A stretch of DNA of 5,180 bases from Bacillota bacterium (GTDB lineage: Bacteria; Bacillota; Desulfitobacteriia; Desulfitobacteriales; Desulfitobacteriaceae), in assembly GCA_023390635.1 (NCBI GenBank), contig JAEWCM010000200.1, positions 1 to 5,180 on the forward strand. The letters are read 5' to 3'. The position numbers were made by a program, and so were the translations under genes. Below, piece by piece: positions 1 to 5,180 of this stretch. The notes under the pieces are model-generated. The model was not told where the DNA came from, made no database searches, and was given only the letters and a program-made list of their open reading frames with translations. How positions within the stretch are numbered: position 1 is the first letter of the stretch; every line of letters begins with the position of its first letter.

Positions 1-120
1 CCCCGGACGTGGTCCACCCTGCTGTGGCGGACGATTTTCCATCCCCGGACGTGGTCCACCCTGCTGTGGCGGACGATTTTCCATCCCTAGACGTGGTCCA
101 CCCTGCTGTGGCGGACGATT
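1..120. repeat. 42-bp in-frame tandem repeat inside infB (2 full copies plus 36 bp, open at left edge)
   Basis: Copies lie at 1-42, 43-84 and 85-120. The first two are identical in all 42 bases. The third matches the first 36 bases except at 88 and 89, which change a Pro codon to Leu, and then diverges at 121. Because 42 is a multiple of three, each unit adds 14 residues (ENRPPQQGGPRPGM) to the IF-2 linker without breaking the frame. The array continues past position 1, so its copy number is unknown. Confidence 0.95.
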
Positions 121-345
121 CTCGACCTGTCCGGATGCTTGAATTCTTCCTTCTTGATGACTCTTCTCTCTGGATCCGGAATTTGATCCTGATTCTCCGG
201 CCTGACCGCGCAAGCGTTGGGCTGCTGCCGTATCCACCGCACTCAAATGATTTTTGACCTCTACGCCCATTGCCTTAAGTTTTTCCATTACAACTTTGCT
301 GCTTGTATTTAACTCTTTTGCTAATTCATGAACTCGAATATTCAT
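1..345 (-). CDS. infB: Translation initiation factor IF-2, N-terminal part (cut by left edge)
   Basis: IF-2 is the GTPase that brings fMet-tRNA to the 30S subunit and promotes 50S joining. Only the first 115 codons are here; the GTPase and tRNA-binding domains would lie beyond position 1. Residues 1-38 (start MNIRVHELAKELN, then VMEKLKAMGVEVKNHLSAVD) are the conserved IF2_N helical domain. Residues 39-74 are a polar, Gly/Ser-rich linker, and from residue 75 the protein is a tandem array of a 14-residue Pro/Gln/Gly/Arg unit (ENRPPQQGGPRPGM). The ATG at 345 is chosen because it starts exactly at the conserved N-terminus and follows a G-rich Shine-Dalgarno-like GGGGGTGG. It lies 42 nt after ylxQ, so it is probably cotranscribed with it. 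Low-complexity linkers are common in IF-2, but this repeat is nearly perfect at DNA level. Identity is firm; full length cannot be judged. Confidence 0.93.
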   Translation of the reverse strand, partial: MNIRVHELAKELNTSSKVVMEKLKAMGVEVKNHLSAVDTAAAQRLRGQAGESGSNSGSREKSHQEGRIQASGQVENRPPQQGGPRLGMENRPPQQGGPRPGMENRPPQQGGPRPG

Positions 346-387
346 CAAACCACCCCCACATTTTCAACATCCATAGTCCTTCAACCA

Positions 388-684
388 TCAGCTCCTTGCC
401 TTTAGCATTGCCTTAGCAAAACCTTCATCCATAATCAATATTACAGAGCGGGGCGACATTCCAATTGCCAGCCCCAATTCCTGTTTTGTCCCATTTACAA
501 TAACAGGGATCGCCAAGCTGTCGGCCCAAAAAGAAAATTTCTTTTGCACTGTACCACTGTCTTCCGCCAAAAGGAGCAAGAACCCTTTGCCTTTTTTGAG
601 CATAGCTTCTACCTGAGCTTCTCCTGAAGTAACCTTTCCCGCTCTCCGCGCTATACCCAGAAGGTTCTGAATTCGTTCAATCAC
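388..684 (-). CDS. ylxQ: L7Ae-family K-turn RNA-binding protein YlxQ (98 aa)
   Basis: This small protein of the ribosomal L7Ae/L30e/S12e/Gadd45 family is encoded between rnpM and infB in many Bacillota. Family members bind kink-turn RNA; the cellular role of YlxQ is not well defined. Visible family features are the N-terminal helix and RNA-contact segment LGIARRAGKVTSGE (residues 9-22), a hydrophobic strand GFLLLLAEDSG (34-44), and the QELGLAIGMSPRSVILIMDEGFA segment (68-90) near the C-terminus. The frame stays open upstream to 801, but that extension lies inside rnpM. The GTG at 684 gives the family-typical N-terminus (MIERIQNLLGIARRAG), is preceded by GAGGGG, and overlaps the rnpM TGA as GTGA, suggesting translational coupling. 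The infB start follows after 42 nt. Family assignment is secure. Confidence 0.92.
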   Translation of the reverse strand: MIERIQNLLGIARRAGKVTSGEAQVEAMLKKGKGFLLLLAEDSGTVQKKFSFWADSLAIPVIVNGTKQELGLAIGMSPRSVILIMDEGFAKAMLKARS

Positions 685-947
685 AGTCCCCTCATCCTTT
701 CTTCCAGTTGGGCCAGTAGATCGGAAGAAATCTCCTGAGAAAACGCTTTTTGCAGACGCTTGCCCTTCACTGCATTGCGCAAGCATTCGGGCTGAGGACA
801 AATATAAGCGCCTCTTCCATTCTTTTTGCCTGAAGGATCCAATTCAATGGTGCCTTCAGGCGTCTTAACAATTCTCAACAATTCTTTTTTGGGTTTCATT
901 TGCTGACAGCCCAGGCACATACGCATTGGGATTTTTCTGTTCTTCAA
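681..947 (-). CDS. rnpM: RNase P modulator RnpM (YlxR, DUF448), 88 aa
   Basis: RnpM/YlxR is a small basic RNA-binding protein; the B. subtilis member binds the RNase P RNA and modulates its activity in vitro. Family marks are RKIPMRMCLGC (residues 4-14), the basic MKPKKELLRIVKTPEG (17-32) and the signature DPSGKKNGRGAYIC (37-50). Four cysteines, C11-x2-C14 and C50-x4-C55, could form a metal site; this is inferred from spacing. The TTG at 947 is preferred: it lies 4 nt after the nusA stop, is preceded by AAGGGGTG at suitable distance, and gives the normal N-terminus. A longer frame to 1010 lies within nusA and reads its poly-A end as Lys/Arg. An ATG at residue 8 would cut into the conserved start. 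The stop overlaps the ylxQ start by 4 nt. Product is certain, start likely. Confidence 0.93.
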   Translation of the reverse strand: MKNRKIPMRMCLGCQQMKPKKELLRIVKTPEGTIELDPSGKKNGRGAYICPQPECLRNAVKGKRLQKAFSQEISSDLLAQLEERMRGL

Positions 948-951
948 ATGA

Positions 952-2412
952 TCACCCCTTTTTCTTTTTTTTCTTCTTCTCTTTACGGGCATCTTTATCT
1001 TCTGCTTCAAAATATTTCATCATTGACCGGTCTCTTTCCGTCAGACTCTCATCTTCGCTGCCGGTATCACCTGTTTCTGTGATATTTGCCTCAGTAGGTA
1101 AGCCCTCTTCAAGAGTTTCTGCTTCTCCATTGTTCTCTTCATTATATTGACCATAATCATTGTAGCTGTCGTATTCACTGTATTCATCATACTCGTAATC
1201 TTCGCCATTATTCTCGTAATCTTCACCGTTATTCTCATACTCGTCGCTATATTCTTCAGCATACTCATCTGAATACTCGTCATAATCAGAGTATTCCCCA
1301 TCCTGCTCATAAACCTCGCCGTTATTGTAAGCATCGTAACCTTGATAATCCGTTTCTTCATCTGGAATCAGGTTTTGGGCCACAGCTTGGGATTCACTCT
1401 TAATATCAATCTTCCAGCCTGTCAATTTGGCAGCCAAACGAGCATTTTGACCCTCCTTGCCAATCGCCAGAGACAATTGATAATCAGGAACCACTACTAA
1501 GGCCACTTTCTCTGCCAGTTTAGGATAGACTCCCAGTACTTTGGCAGGAGACAAAGCATTGGCAACATAAATTTTAGGATCGTTGGAATAGTTTATAATA
1601 TCAATCTTTTCGCCCTTTAACTCCGTGACGATGGTTTGAACTCTGCCACCTTTAGGACCTACGCAGGCTCCTACCGGATCCACATTAGGATCACGAGAAT
1701 AAACTGCTATCTTTGAGCGCGCTCCTGCCTCTCTGGACACTCCTTTAATTTCTACTGTGCCATCATGGATCTCCGGAACTTCCAGCTCAAAAAGCCTTTT
1801 AATCAGGCCGGGATGAGTGCGGGAAAGAATAATTTGCGGACCCTTGGTCGTTTTTTTAACCTCAACAACATAGGTTTTGATCCGCTCAAAAGACTGGTAT
1901 TTCTCGCCGGGAATTTGTTCCTGGCTGGTTAAAATCGCCTCAATTTTACCCAAATCAACAATCACATTTTTTTGTTCGTAACGCTGCACAACTCCGGTAA
2001 CGATGTCCCCTTCACGGTTGATGTATTCATCATAGATCATTCCGCGTTCCGCTTCCCGAATACGCTGAACAACGACCTGCTTAGCAGTTTGAGCAGCGAT
2101 CCGGCCAAATTGGCGGGGTGTCACCTCATAGTCAATCACATCGTCCAGGTTATAGTTAGGATCCGTTTTCCGAGCTTCTGCTAGGCTAATCTGAGTACGG
2201 GGATCTTCCACTGTCTCCACAATCGTTTTACGGGCAAACACCTTAAATTCTCCAGTGACACGGTCAATACTCACCCTGACGTTTTGCAGGGATGAAAAAT
2301 TCTTACGATAGGCGGAGATCAGCGCTGCTTCAATCGCCTCGAAAATAACCTCAACAGAAATTCCCCTCTCCCTCTCCAGTTCATGCAGAGCTTCAATGAA
2401 CTCCATATTCAT
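952..2412 (-). CDS. nusA: Transcription elongation/termination factor NusA with long acidic tail (486 aa)
   Basis: NusA binds RNA polymerase and nascent RNA, affecting pausing, intrinsic termination and antitermination. Domains in order: the polymerase-binding N-terminal domain (1 to about 125; EAIEAALISAYRK and RIAAQTAKQVVVQRIREAER); S1 (about 132-197; VTGVVQRYEQKNVIVDLGKI); KH1 with GPKG at 252-255; KH2 with GKEG at 318-321, followed by NARLAAKLTGWKIDIKSE. This core matches B. subtilis NusA (371 aa). Beyond residue 340 is a roughly 145-residue tail. Residues 339-459 hold no Lys or Arg and are rich in Glu, Asp, Tyr and Asn, and the protein ends in seven lysines and a glycine. Of three in-frame ATGs (2421, 2412, 2406), 2412 is chosen: AGGAGG is 11 nt upstream, against 2 nt for 2421, and MNMEFIEALHELERERGI then aligns with the B. 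subtilis N-terminus. It lies 55 nt after rimP and 4 nt before rnpM. Confidence 0.95.
   Translation of the reverse strand: MNMEFIEALHELERERGISVEVIFEAIEAALISAYRKNFSSLQNVRVSIDRVTGEFKVFARKTIVETVEDPRTQISLAEARKTDPNYNLDDVIDYEVTPRQFGRIAAQTAKQVVVQRIREAERGMIYDEYINREGDIVTGVVQRYEQKNVIVDLGKIEAILTSQEQIPGEKYQSFERIKTYVVEVKKTTKGPQIILSRTHPGLIKRLFELEVPEIHDGTVEIKGVSREAGARSKIAVYSRDPNVDPVGACVGPKGGRVQTIVTELKGEKIDIINYSNDPKIYVANALSPAKVLGVYPKLAEKVALVVVPDYQLSLAIGKEGQNARLAAKLTGWKIDIKSESQAVAQNLIPDEETDYQGYDAYNNGEVYEQDGEYSDYDEYSDEYAEEYSDEYENNGEDYENNGEDYEYDEYSEYDSYNDYGQYNEENNGEAETLEEGLPTEANITETGDTGSEDESLTERDRSMMKYFEAEDKDARKEKKKKKKKG
1036..1398 (-). other. Low-complexity acidic, Tyr-rich tail segment of NusA without any Lys or Arg
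   Basis: These 121 codons (NusA residues 339-459) encode a stretch with no Lys, Arg, His, Cys, Trp or Phe. About 18 tyrosines are packed into roughly 80 residues, in motifs such as EYSDYDEYSDEYAEEY and YENNGED. It is predicted to be disordered and strongly negative. The segment follows the KH2 domain directly and precedes a short mixed region and the poly-Lys C-terminus. The composition also creates an artificial open frame on the same strand at 1041-1361. Confidence 0.85.
1193..1234. repeat. Two tandem 21-bp repeats within the nusA tail
   Basis: Units at 1193-1213 and 1214-1234 differ at two of 21 bases and encode the repeated heptad ENNGEDY in the acidic NusA tail. Less perfect EYSDEY-type copies flank them at protein level. 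This fits growth of the tail by local duplication. Confidence 0.8.
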
Positions 2413-2423
2413 TTTTTCCATAT

Positions 2424-2429
2424 CCTCCT
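2424..2429 (-). promoter_or_regulatory. Ribosome binding site of nusA (AGGAGG)
   Basis: A perfect AGGAGG sits 2 nt before the ATG at 2421, too close for normal initiation, and 11 nt before the ATG at 2412. The spacing is the main reason for placing the nusA start at 2412, together with alignment to the B. subtilis protein. Confidence 0.75.
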
Positions 2430-2467
2430 TATTGCTTAATCCTCTATATATTGAAAAAGATTTCTTC

Positions 2468-2929
2468 TCAAAAATCTAAAGCCAAGTGAGCTTTTTCTAT
2501 CAGTTCTTTGGGAATTTCCACTTTTTCACCCTCATATTCCAGGATCACCTGTCCATTTTCCAGCCCCTGCAGATATCCCGTAAACTCCGTAAAACCCTGG
2601 ATTGCCTTCTTAGTGTGGAGGGACACTAACTTTTCCTTGAATTTTATATAATCCTCATCCTTTTTGAGTGGACGTTCCAGACCAGGTGATGAAACTTCAA
2701 GCATATAAGTGCCAGCGATCACATCCGTTTGATCAAGGATCTCTCCCACAACATGACTGATGTCGGCACAATCGTCCAGGTCCACTCCGCCCTCCTTATC
2801 GATGTAGAAGCGCAGATACCAGTGAGGCCCTTCCTTCACATACTCTACATCCACCAGTTCCAACCCTTTGTCCGTAATAGCAGGTTCACATAACTTTATC
2901 ACATGTTCACTTACCGACAAATTTGCCAA
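2468..2929 (-). CDS. rimP: Ribosome maturation factor RimP (153 aa)
   Basis: RimP (YlxS in B. subtilis, YhbC in E. coli) assists late assembly of the 30S subunit. Conserved blocks are LELVDVEYVKEG (residues 23-34), LRFYIDKEGGVDLDDCADIS (39-58, the N-terminal alpha/beta domain) and LEVSSPGLERPL (77-88, the family signature), followed by the SH3-like C-terminal domain ending KAHLALDF. Length matches B. subtilis RimP (156 aa). The start is uncertain. The longest frame begins with GTG at 2938, but AAGGAGG ends only 1 nt before it. The in-frame TTG at 2929 is 10 nt from AGGAGG and gives a family-typical length, so it is preferred; the GTG would add three residues (156 aa). As first gene of the block it is followed by nusA after 55 nt, and its leader holds the candidate promoter and hairpins. 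Confidence 0.93.
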   Translation of the reverse strand: MANLSVSEHVIKLCEPAITDKGLELVDVEYVKEGPHWYLRFYIDKEGGVDLDDCADISHVVGEILDQTDVIAGTYMLEVSSPGLERPLKKDEDYIKFKEKLVSLHTKKAIQGFTEFTGYLQGLENGQVILEYEGEKVEIPKELIEKAHLALDF

Positions 2930-2939
2930 ACTCGTCACC

Positions 2940-2946
2940 CCTCCTT
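2940..2946 (-). promoter_or_regulatory. Ribosome binding site of rimP (AAGGAGG)
   Basis: A full AAGGAGG lies 1 nt before the GTG at 2938 and 10 nt before the in-frame TTG at 2929. The first spacing should block initiation and the second is workable, which favours the TTG. No other Shine-Dalgarno-like sequence is seen nearby. Confidence 0.7.
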
Positions 2947-2993
2947 ATGGATTCTCAACTTCAGATTTCATAATCTTCTTATCTTATACTTTA

Positions 2994-3033
2994 GACGCTC
3001 CGGGCTTTTCTTATACAGCCGCACGGACGCGCC
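2994..3033 (-). promoter_or_regulatory. GC-rich imperfect hairpin in the rimP leader
   Basis: On the minus-strand RNA, GGCGC pairs with GCGUC, then after a bulged G UCCG pairs with CGGA, then after a UGC bulge GGCU pairs with AGCC around a 10-nt loop (GUAUAAGAAA). That is 13 pairs, one of them G-U. The element is much richer in GC than the gap around it. No U-tract follows, so it does not look like an intrinsic terminator. Its function is unknown; a protein-binding or RNA-stability element is possible. It ends about 55 nt upstream of the rimP start. Confidence 0.4.
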
Positions 3034-3062
3034 GCCATGATCAGGTTGCATACTACAAATGA

Positions 3063-3086
3063 AAGAGTGGGTAGAAACCCACTCTT
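3063..3086 (-). terminator. Terminator-like hairpin between polC and rimP
   Basis: A perfect 10-bp stem (AAGAGTGGGT / ACCCACTCTT) closes a 4-nt TTCT loop on the minus strand and is followed by an interrupted U-rich run (TCATTTG). It lies 92 nt beyond the polC stop and so can end polC transcripts. The U-tract is imperfect, so efficiency may be only partial. It is also about 30 nt downstream of the start predicted for the candidate rimP promoter, so it could act as an attenuator of the operon. Confidence 0.6.
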
Positions 3087-3124
3087 AAAAGTTACGCCAC
3101 ATAAATCTAAATAATCTCTTCCTA

Positions 3125-3153
3125 ACTATAGCACACCCCTGAACAGGATGCAA
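3125..3153 (-). promoter_or_regulatory. Candidate sigma-A promoter for the rimP-nusA-infB operon
   Basis: On the minus strand TTGCAT (3153-3148) is separated by exactly 17 nt from TATAGT (3130-3125). The -10 matches TATAAT at 5 of 6 bases and is preceded by TGC, giving the extended TGn motif; the -35 matches TTGACA only in its first three bases. Transcription would start near 3117-3119, leaving a leader of roughly 180-190 nt before rimP. The -35 begins 24 nt after the polC stop. No better -10/-35 pair was found between here and rimP. Confidence 0.5.
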
Positions 3154-3177
3154 CTCCGATTGGCAGTTATATCCTCT

Positions 3178-5180
3178 TTAAAAGAGGGAAAGCTGATTTT
3201 CAGCAGGTAAACCTTTTAAGGATCCATGCTGATCTAAAATCTCAATCACCGATTTGCTCAGCTTAGCCTGAGTGCGCAGGTCCTCAATGGACTTAATTCC
3301 CTGCTCATTACGCAGAGCCACGATATTGCAGGCCGCTGAATTACCCAATCCCTGTAAGGAAGCAAAGGGAGGCAGCAGTCCTTCAGGAGTAATCAGGAAG
3401 CGGGTCGCCTCAGACTTCCACAGGTCCACCCTAAGCAAATTAATGGAGCGGGCATACATTTCTACCGCCAATTCCAGAATGGTTACCAGGTTCTTTTCCT
3501 TAGCGGTAGCCTCATTGCCCTTGCTCTCAATCTCGTCGATTTTTTTGCGGCAGGCTTCCCGGCCCTGAATCACAATATCCACATCAAACTCGTCAGCCCG
3601 AACCGTAAAGAAAGTAGCATAAAAGGCCTCAGGGTAATTTACCTTAAACCAGGCAATCCGGAAAGCCATGGTCACATAGGCTACGGCATGCGCTTTGGGA
3701 AACATATACTTAATCTTCTGGCACGACTCAATGTACCATTCAGGCACATCGTGGGCGTGCATGTCGGCGATCTCTTCCTCCTTCAGCCCCTTGCCCTTAC
3801 GCACATTTTCCATGGTCTTAAAGGCTTTGGAAGGTTCCAGCCCCTTATAGATCAGATAAACCATGATATCGTCACGGCAGGCAATGATTTCCGAAATGGT
3901 GGCTGTCCCGCTGCGCACCAGCTCCTGAGCATTACCCAACCATACATCGGTACCGTGAGATAAACCGGAAATCCGCACCAAATCGGAAAATGTCTTGGGC
4001 TTGGTATCCTCCAGCATCTGTCTCACAAATTTAGTCCCAAACTCAGGAATTCCGTAGGTTCCCGTTTTGGAGCGAATCTCTTCTGTCTTCACTCCCAAGG
4101 CCTCTGGGCTGTCAAACAGGCTCATGGTCTTTTGATCATCCAAACGAATGCCCTTGGCATTGACCCCGGTCAAATCCTCCAGCATCTTAATCACCGTAGG
4201 ATCGTCATGTCCAAGAATATCCAGCTTTACCAATCTTCCGGAAATGGAATGATAATCAAAATGAGTAGTAATGGTATCTGATGAGGTATCATCCGCCGGC
4301 CGCTGCAAGGGGGTAAATTCATACACATCGCATTCTTTGGGCACAACCATCAGACCGCCGGGGTGCTGCCCCGTCGTCCGCTTCACTCCGGTGCATCCTT
4401 CCACCAAGCGCTGGACCTCGGCAGAACGGGCATTGATCTTCCTCTCTGCCAGATAATTTTTCACATAGCCGAAAGCTGTTTTTTCCGCCACCGTCGCGAT
4501 AGTTCCTGCTCGGAAAACGTATTCCTTGCCAAACAGTTCTTCTGTAAATTTATGAGCTCTCGGCTGGTAATCTCCGGAGAAATTAAGGTCAATATCCGGT
4601 ACCTTGTCCATTTTAAAACCTAAGAAAGTTTCAAAGGGAATGTCGTACCCGTCTTTCGCCATTTCCTTTCCGCAACTGGGGCAGTTTTTATCGGGCAAAT
4701 CCGCTCCTGAACCCACTGAACCGTCATCCATCCAAACGGAATGCAAACAATCGGGATTGGTGCAACGATAATGAGGAGGGAGAGGATTTACTTCCGTAAT
4801 TCCCGTCATGGTCGCCACCAGCGACGAACCGACCGACCCTCGCGAACCTACCAAATAACCATCTTCATTGGACTTTTTCACCAAGAGATGGGCAATCAGA
4901 TAGAGTACGGAGAACCCATGGCCGATAATAGAATTCAACTCTTTCTGCAGGCGCTCCTGTACAGGAGTCGGAAGCTCTTTCCCGTAAAGTTCATGAGCAC
5001 GCTCCCAGGACATGGTTTCAATCTTTTCTTCCGCACCGGGAATGGTGGGAGAAAACAAATCATCTGGGAAAGGCTTCAATACTTCAATCTGGTCCGCAAT
5101 CATCTTAGGGGTCTGCACCACCACTTCCATGGCCGTTTCCGCCCCTAAATAAGAGAACTCCTCCAGCATCTCCTCCGTGG
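3178..5180 (-). CDS. polC: DNA polymerase III PolC-type alpha subunit, C-terminal 666 residues (cut by right edge)
   Basis: PolC is the replicative DNA polymerase of low-GC Gram-positives, carrying a 3'-5' exonuclease within the polypeptide. B. subtilis PolC has 1437 residues; this part covers the polymerase half. The reading frame stays open to 5180 (codons T, E, E precede the ATG at 5169), so that ATG is internal, not a start. Visible landmarks are GYLVGSRGSVGSS (about 4860-4820), a four-cysteine zinc motif (4764-4672), PDIDLNFSG with two catalytic aspartates (4596-4588), TTGQHPGG (about 4375), the FGTKFVRQMLEDTKP and SGLSHGTDVWLGNAQE blocks, YMFPKAHAVAY, and the C-terminal beta-clamp-binding motif QLSLF just before the TAA. 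The exonuclease domain lies outside the window. No frameshift or missing motif is seen. The gene is upstream of rimP, as in B. subtilis, separated by 239-248 nt. Confidence 0.97.
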   Translation of the reverse strand, partial: TEEMLEEFSYLGAETAMEVVVQTPKMIADQIEVLKPFPDDLFSPTIPGAEEKIETMSWERAHELYGKELPTPVQERLQKELNSIIGHGFSVLYLIAHLLVKKSNEDGYLVGSRGSVGSSLVATMTGITEVNPLPPHYRCTNPDCLHSVWMDDGSVGSGADLPDKNCPSCGKEMAKDGYDIPFETFLGFKMDKVPDIDLNFSGDYQPRAHKFTEELFGKEYVFRAGTIATVAEKTAFGYVKNYLAERKINARSAEVQRLVEGCTGVKRTTGQHPGGLMVVPKECDVYEFTPLQRPADDTSSDTITTHFDYHSISGRLVKLDILGHDDPTVIKMLEDLTGVNAKGIRLDDQKTMSLFDSPEALGVKTEEIRSKTGTYGIPEFGTKFVRQMLEDTKPKTFSDLVRISGLSHGTDVWLGNAQELVRSGTATISEIIACRDDIMVYLIYKGLEPSKAFKTMENVRKGKGLKEEEIADMHAHDVPEWYIESCQKIKYMFPKAHAVAYVTMAFRIAWFKVNYPEAFYATFFTVRADEFDVDIVIQGREACRKKIDEIESKGNEATAKEKNLVTILELAVEMYARSINLLRVDLWKSEATRFLITPEGLLPPFASLQGLGNSAACNIVALRNEQGIKSIEDLRTQAKLSKSVIEILDQHGSLKGLPAENQLSLF

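Noticed and set aside
9..257. Plus-strand open frame with a VHPAVADDFPS repeat protein
   Set aside because: It is the antisense reading of the 42-bp repeat in infB. The minus strand encodes a recognisable IF-2 N-terminus, and the plus frame has no ribosome binding site or known domain.
685..801. N-terminal extension of YlxQ to a start at 801
   Set aside because: The extra 39 residues are rnpM sequence read in another frame. Homology begins at the GTG at 684, which has its own ribosome binding site.
1041..1361. Second minus-strand open frame of 106 codons within nusA
   Set aside because: It is a frame-shifted reading of the Tyr/Asp/Glu-rich nusA tail, made almost only of Met, Ile, Thr, Lys and Arg, with no initiation site. 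It is a composition artefact.
2458..2477. Small inverted repeat AGATTT / AAATCT followed by T5 between rimP and nusA
   Set aside because: The 6-bp stem has a single G-C pair and an 8-nt loop, so it is too weak for a terminator, and the rimP stop codon lies inside it. Two-gene cotranscription is more likely.
2963..2976. AGATT / AATCT mini-hairpin just upstream of the rimP Shine-Dalgarno
   Set aside because: Five AT-rich pairs with a 4-nt loop are expected by chance in such sequence, and it does not cover the ribosome binding site.
2983..3016. Two TATAAG sequences in the rimP leader as alternative -10 elements
   Set aside because: Neither has a recognisable -35 at 16-18 nt or a proper TGn extension. 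The TTGCAT/TATAGT pair at 3125-3153 is better.
4741..5148. Plus-strand 135-codon open frame and shorter ones at 3272-3568, 3688-3963 and 4271-4623
   Set aside because: They are antisense to highly conserved PolC coding sequence, with no domain or initiation signal seen. They are shadows of the real gene.

Overview
The window comes from a low-to-moderate GC Gram-positive bacterium (Bacillota). The evidence is the C-terminal half of a PolC-type DNA polymerase III next to the block rimP-nusA-rnpM(ylxR)-ylxQ-infB, the same order as in Bacillus subtilis. Protein details (clostridial-type RnpM with extra cysteines, long low-complexity tails on NusA and IF2) suggest an anaerobic clostridial lineage of the Desulfitobacterium/Desulfosporosinus kind. 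That genus-level guess is an impression, not shown by the sequence.

All real genes are on the minus strand, so transcription runs from high to low coordinates. Right edge to 3178: the last 666 codons of polC, cut by the window edge. 3177-2939: a non-coding gap with a candidate extended -10 promoter, a 10-bp terminator-like hairpin downstream of it, and a GC-rich imperfect hairpin. 2929-2468: rimP. 2412-952: nusA with an unusual tail. 947-681: rnpM. 684-388: ylxQ, whose GTG start overlaps the rnpM stop by 4 nt. 345 to the left edge: the first 115 codons of infB, ending in perfect 42-bp tandem repeats that run off the window. No gap without a gene exceeds 300 bases, and I see no tRNA, mobile element, CRISPR array or plus-strand gene.

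The rimP-to-infB block links 30S maturation (RimP), transcription elongation/termination/antitermination (NusA), RNase P modulation (RnpM), a K-turn RNA-binding protein (YlxQ) and translation initiation (IF2). Spacing is tight (55 nt, 4 nt, 4-nt overlap, 42 nt), as expected of one operon. Three of its five genes appear to start with GTG or TTG.

This is a conserved housekeeping locus and I find no new defence or metabolic system. What deserves a second look is the 121-residue stretch of NusA without Lys or Arg, the expanding repeats in infB, a poly-A tract where loss of one A would fuse NusA to RnpM, and a leader in which a terminator-like hairpin lies just downstream of the likely operon promoter.
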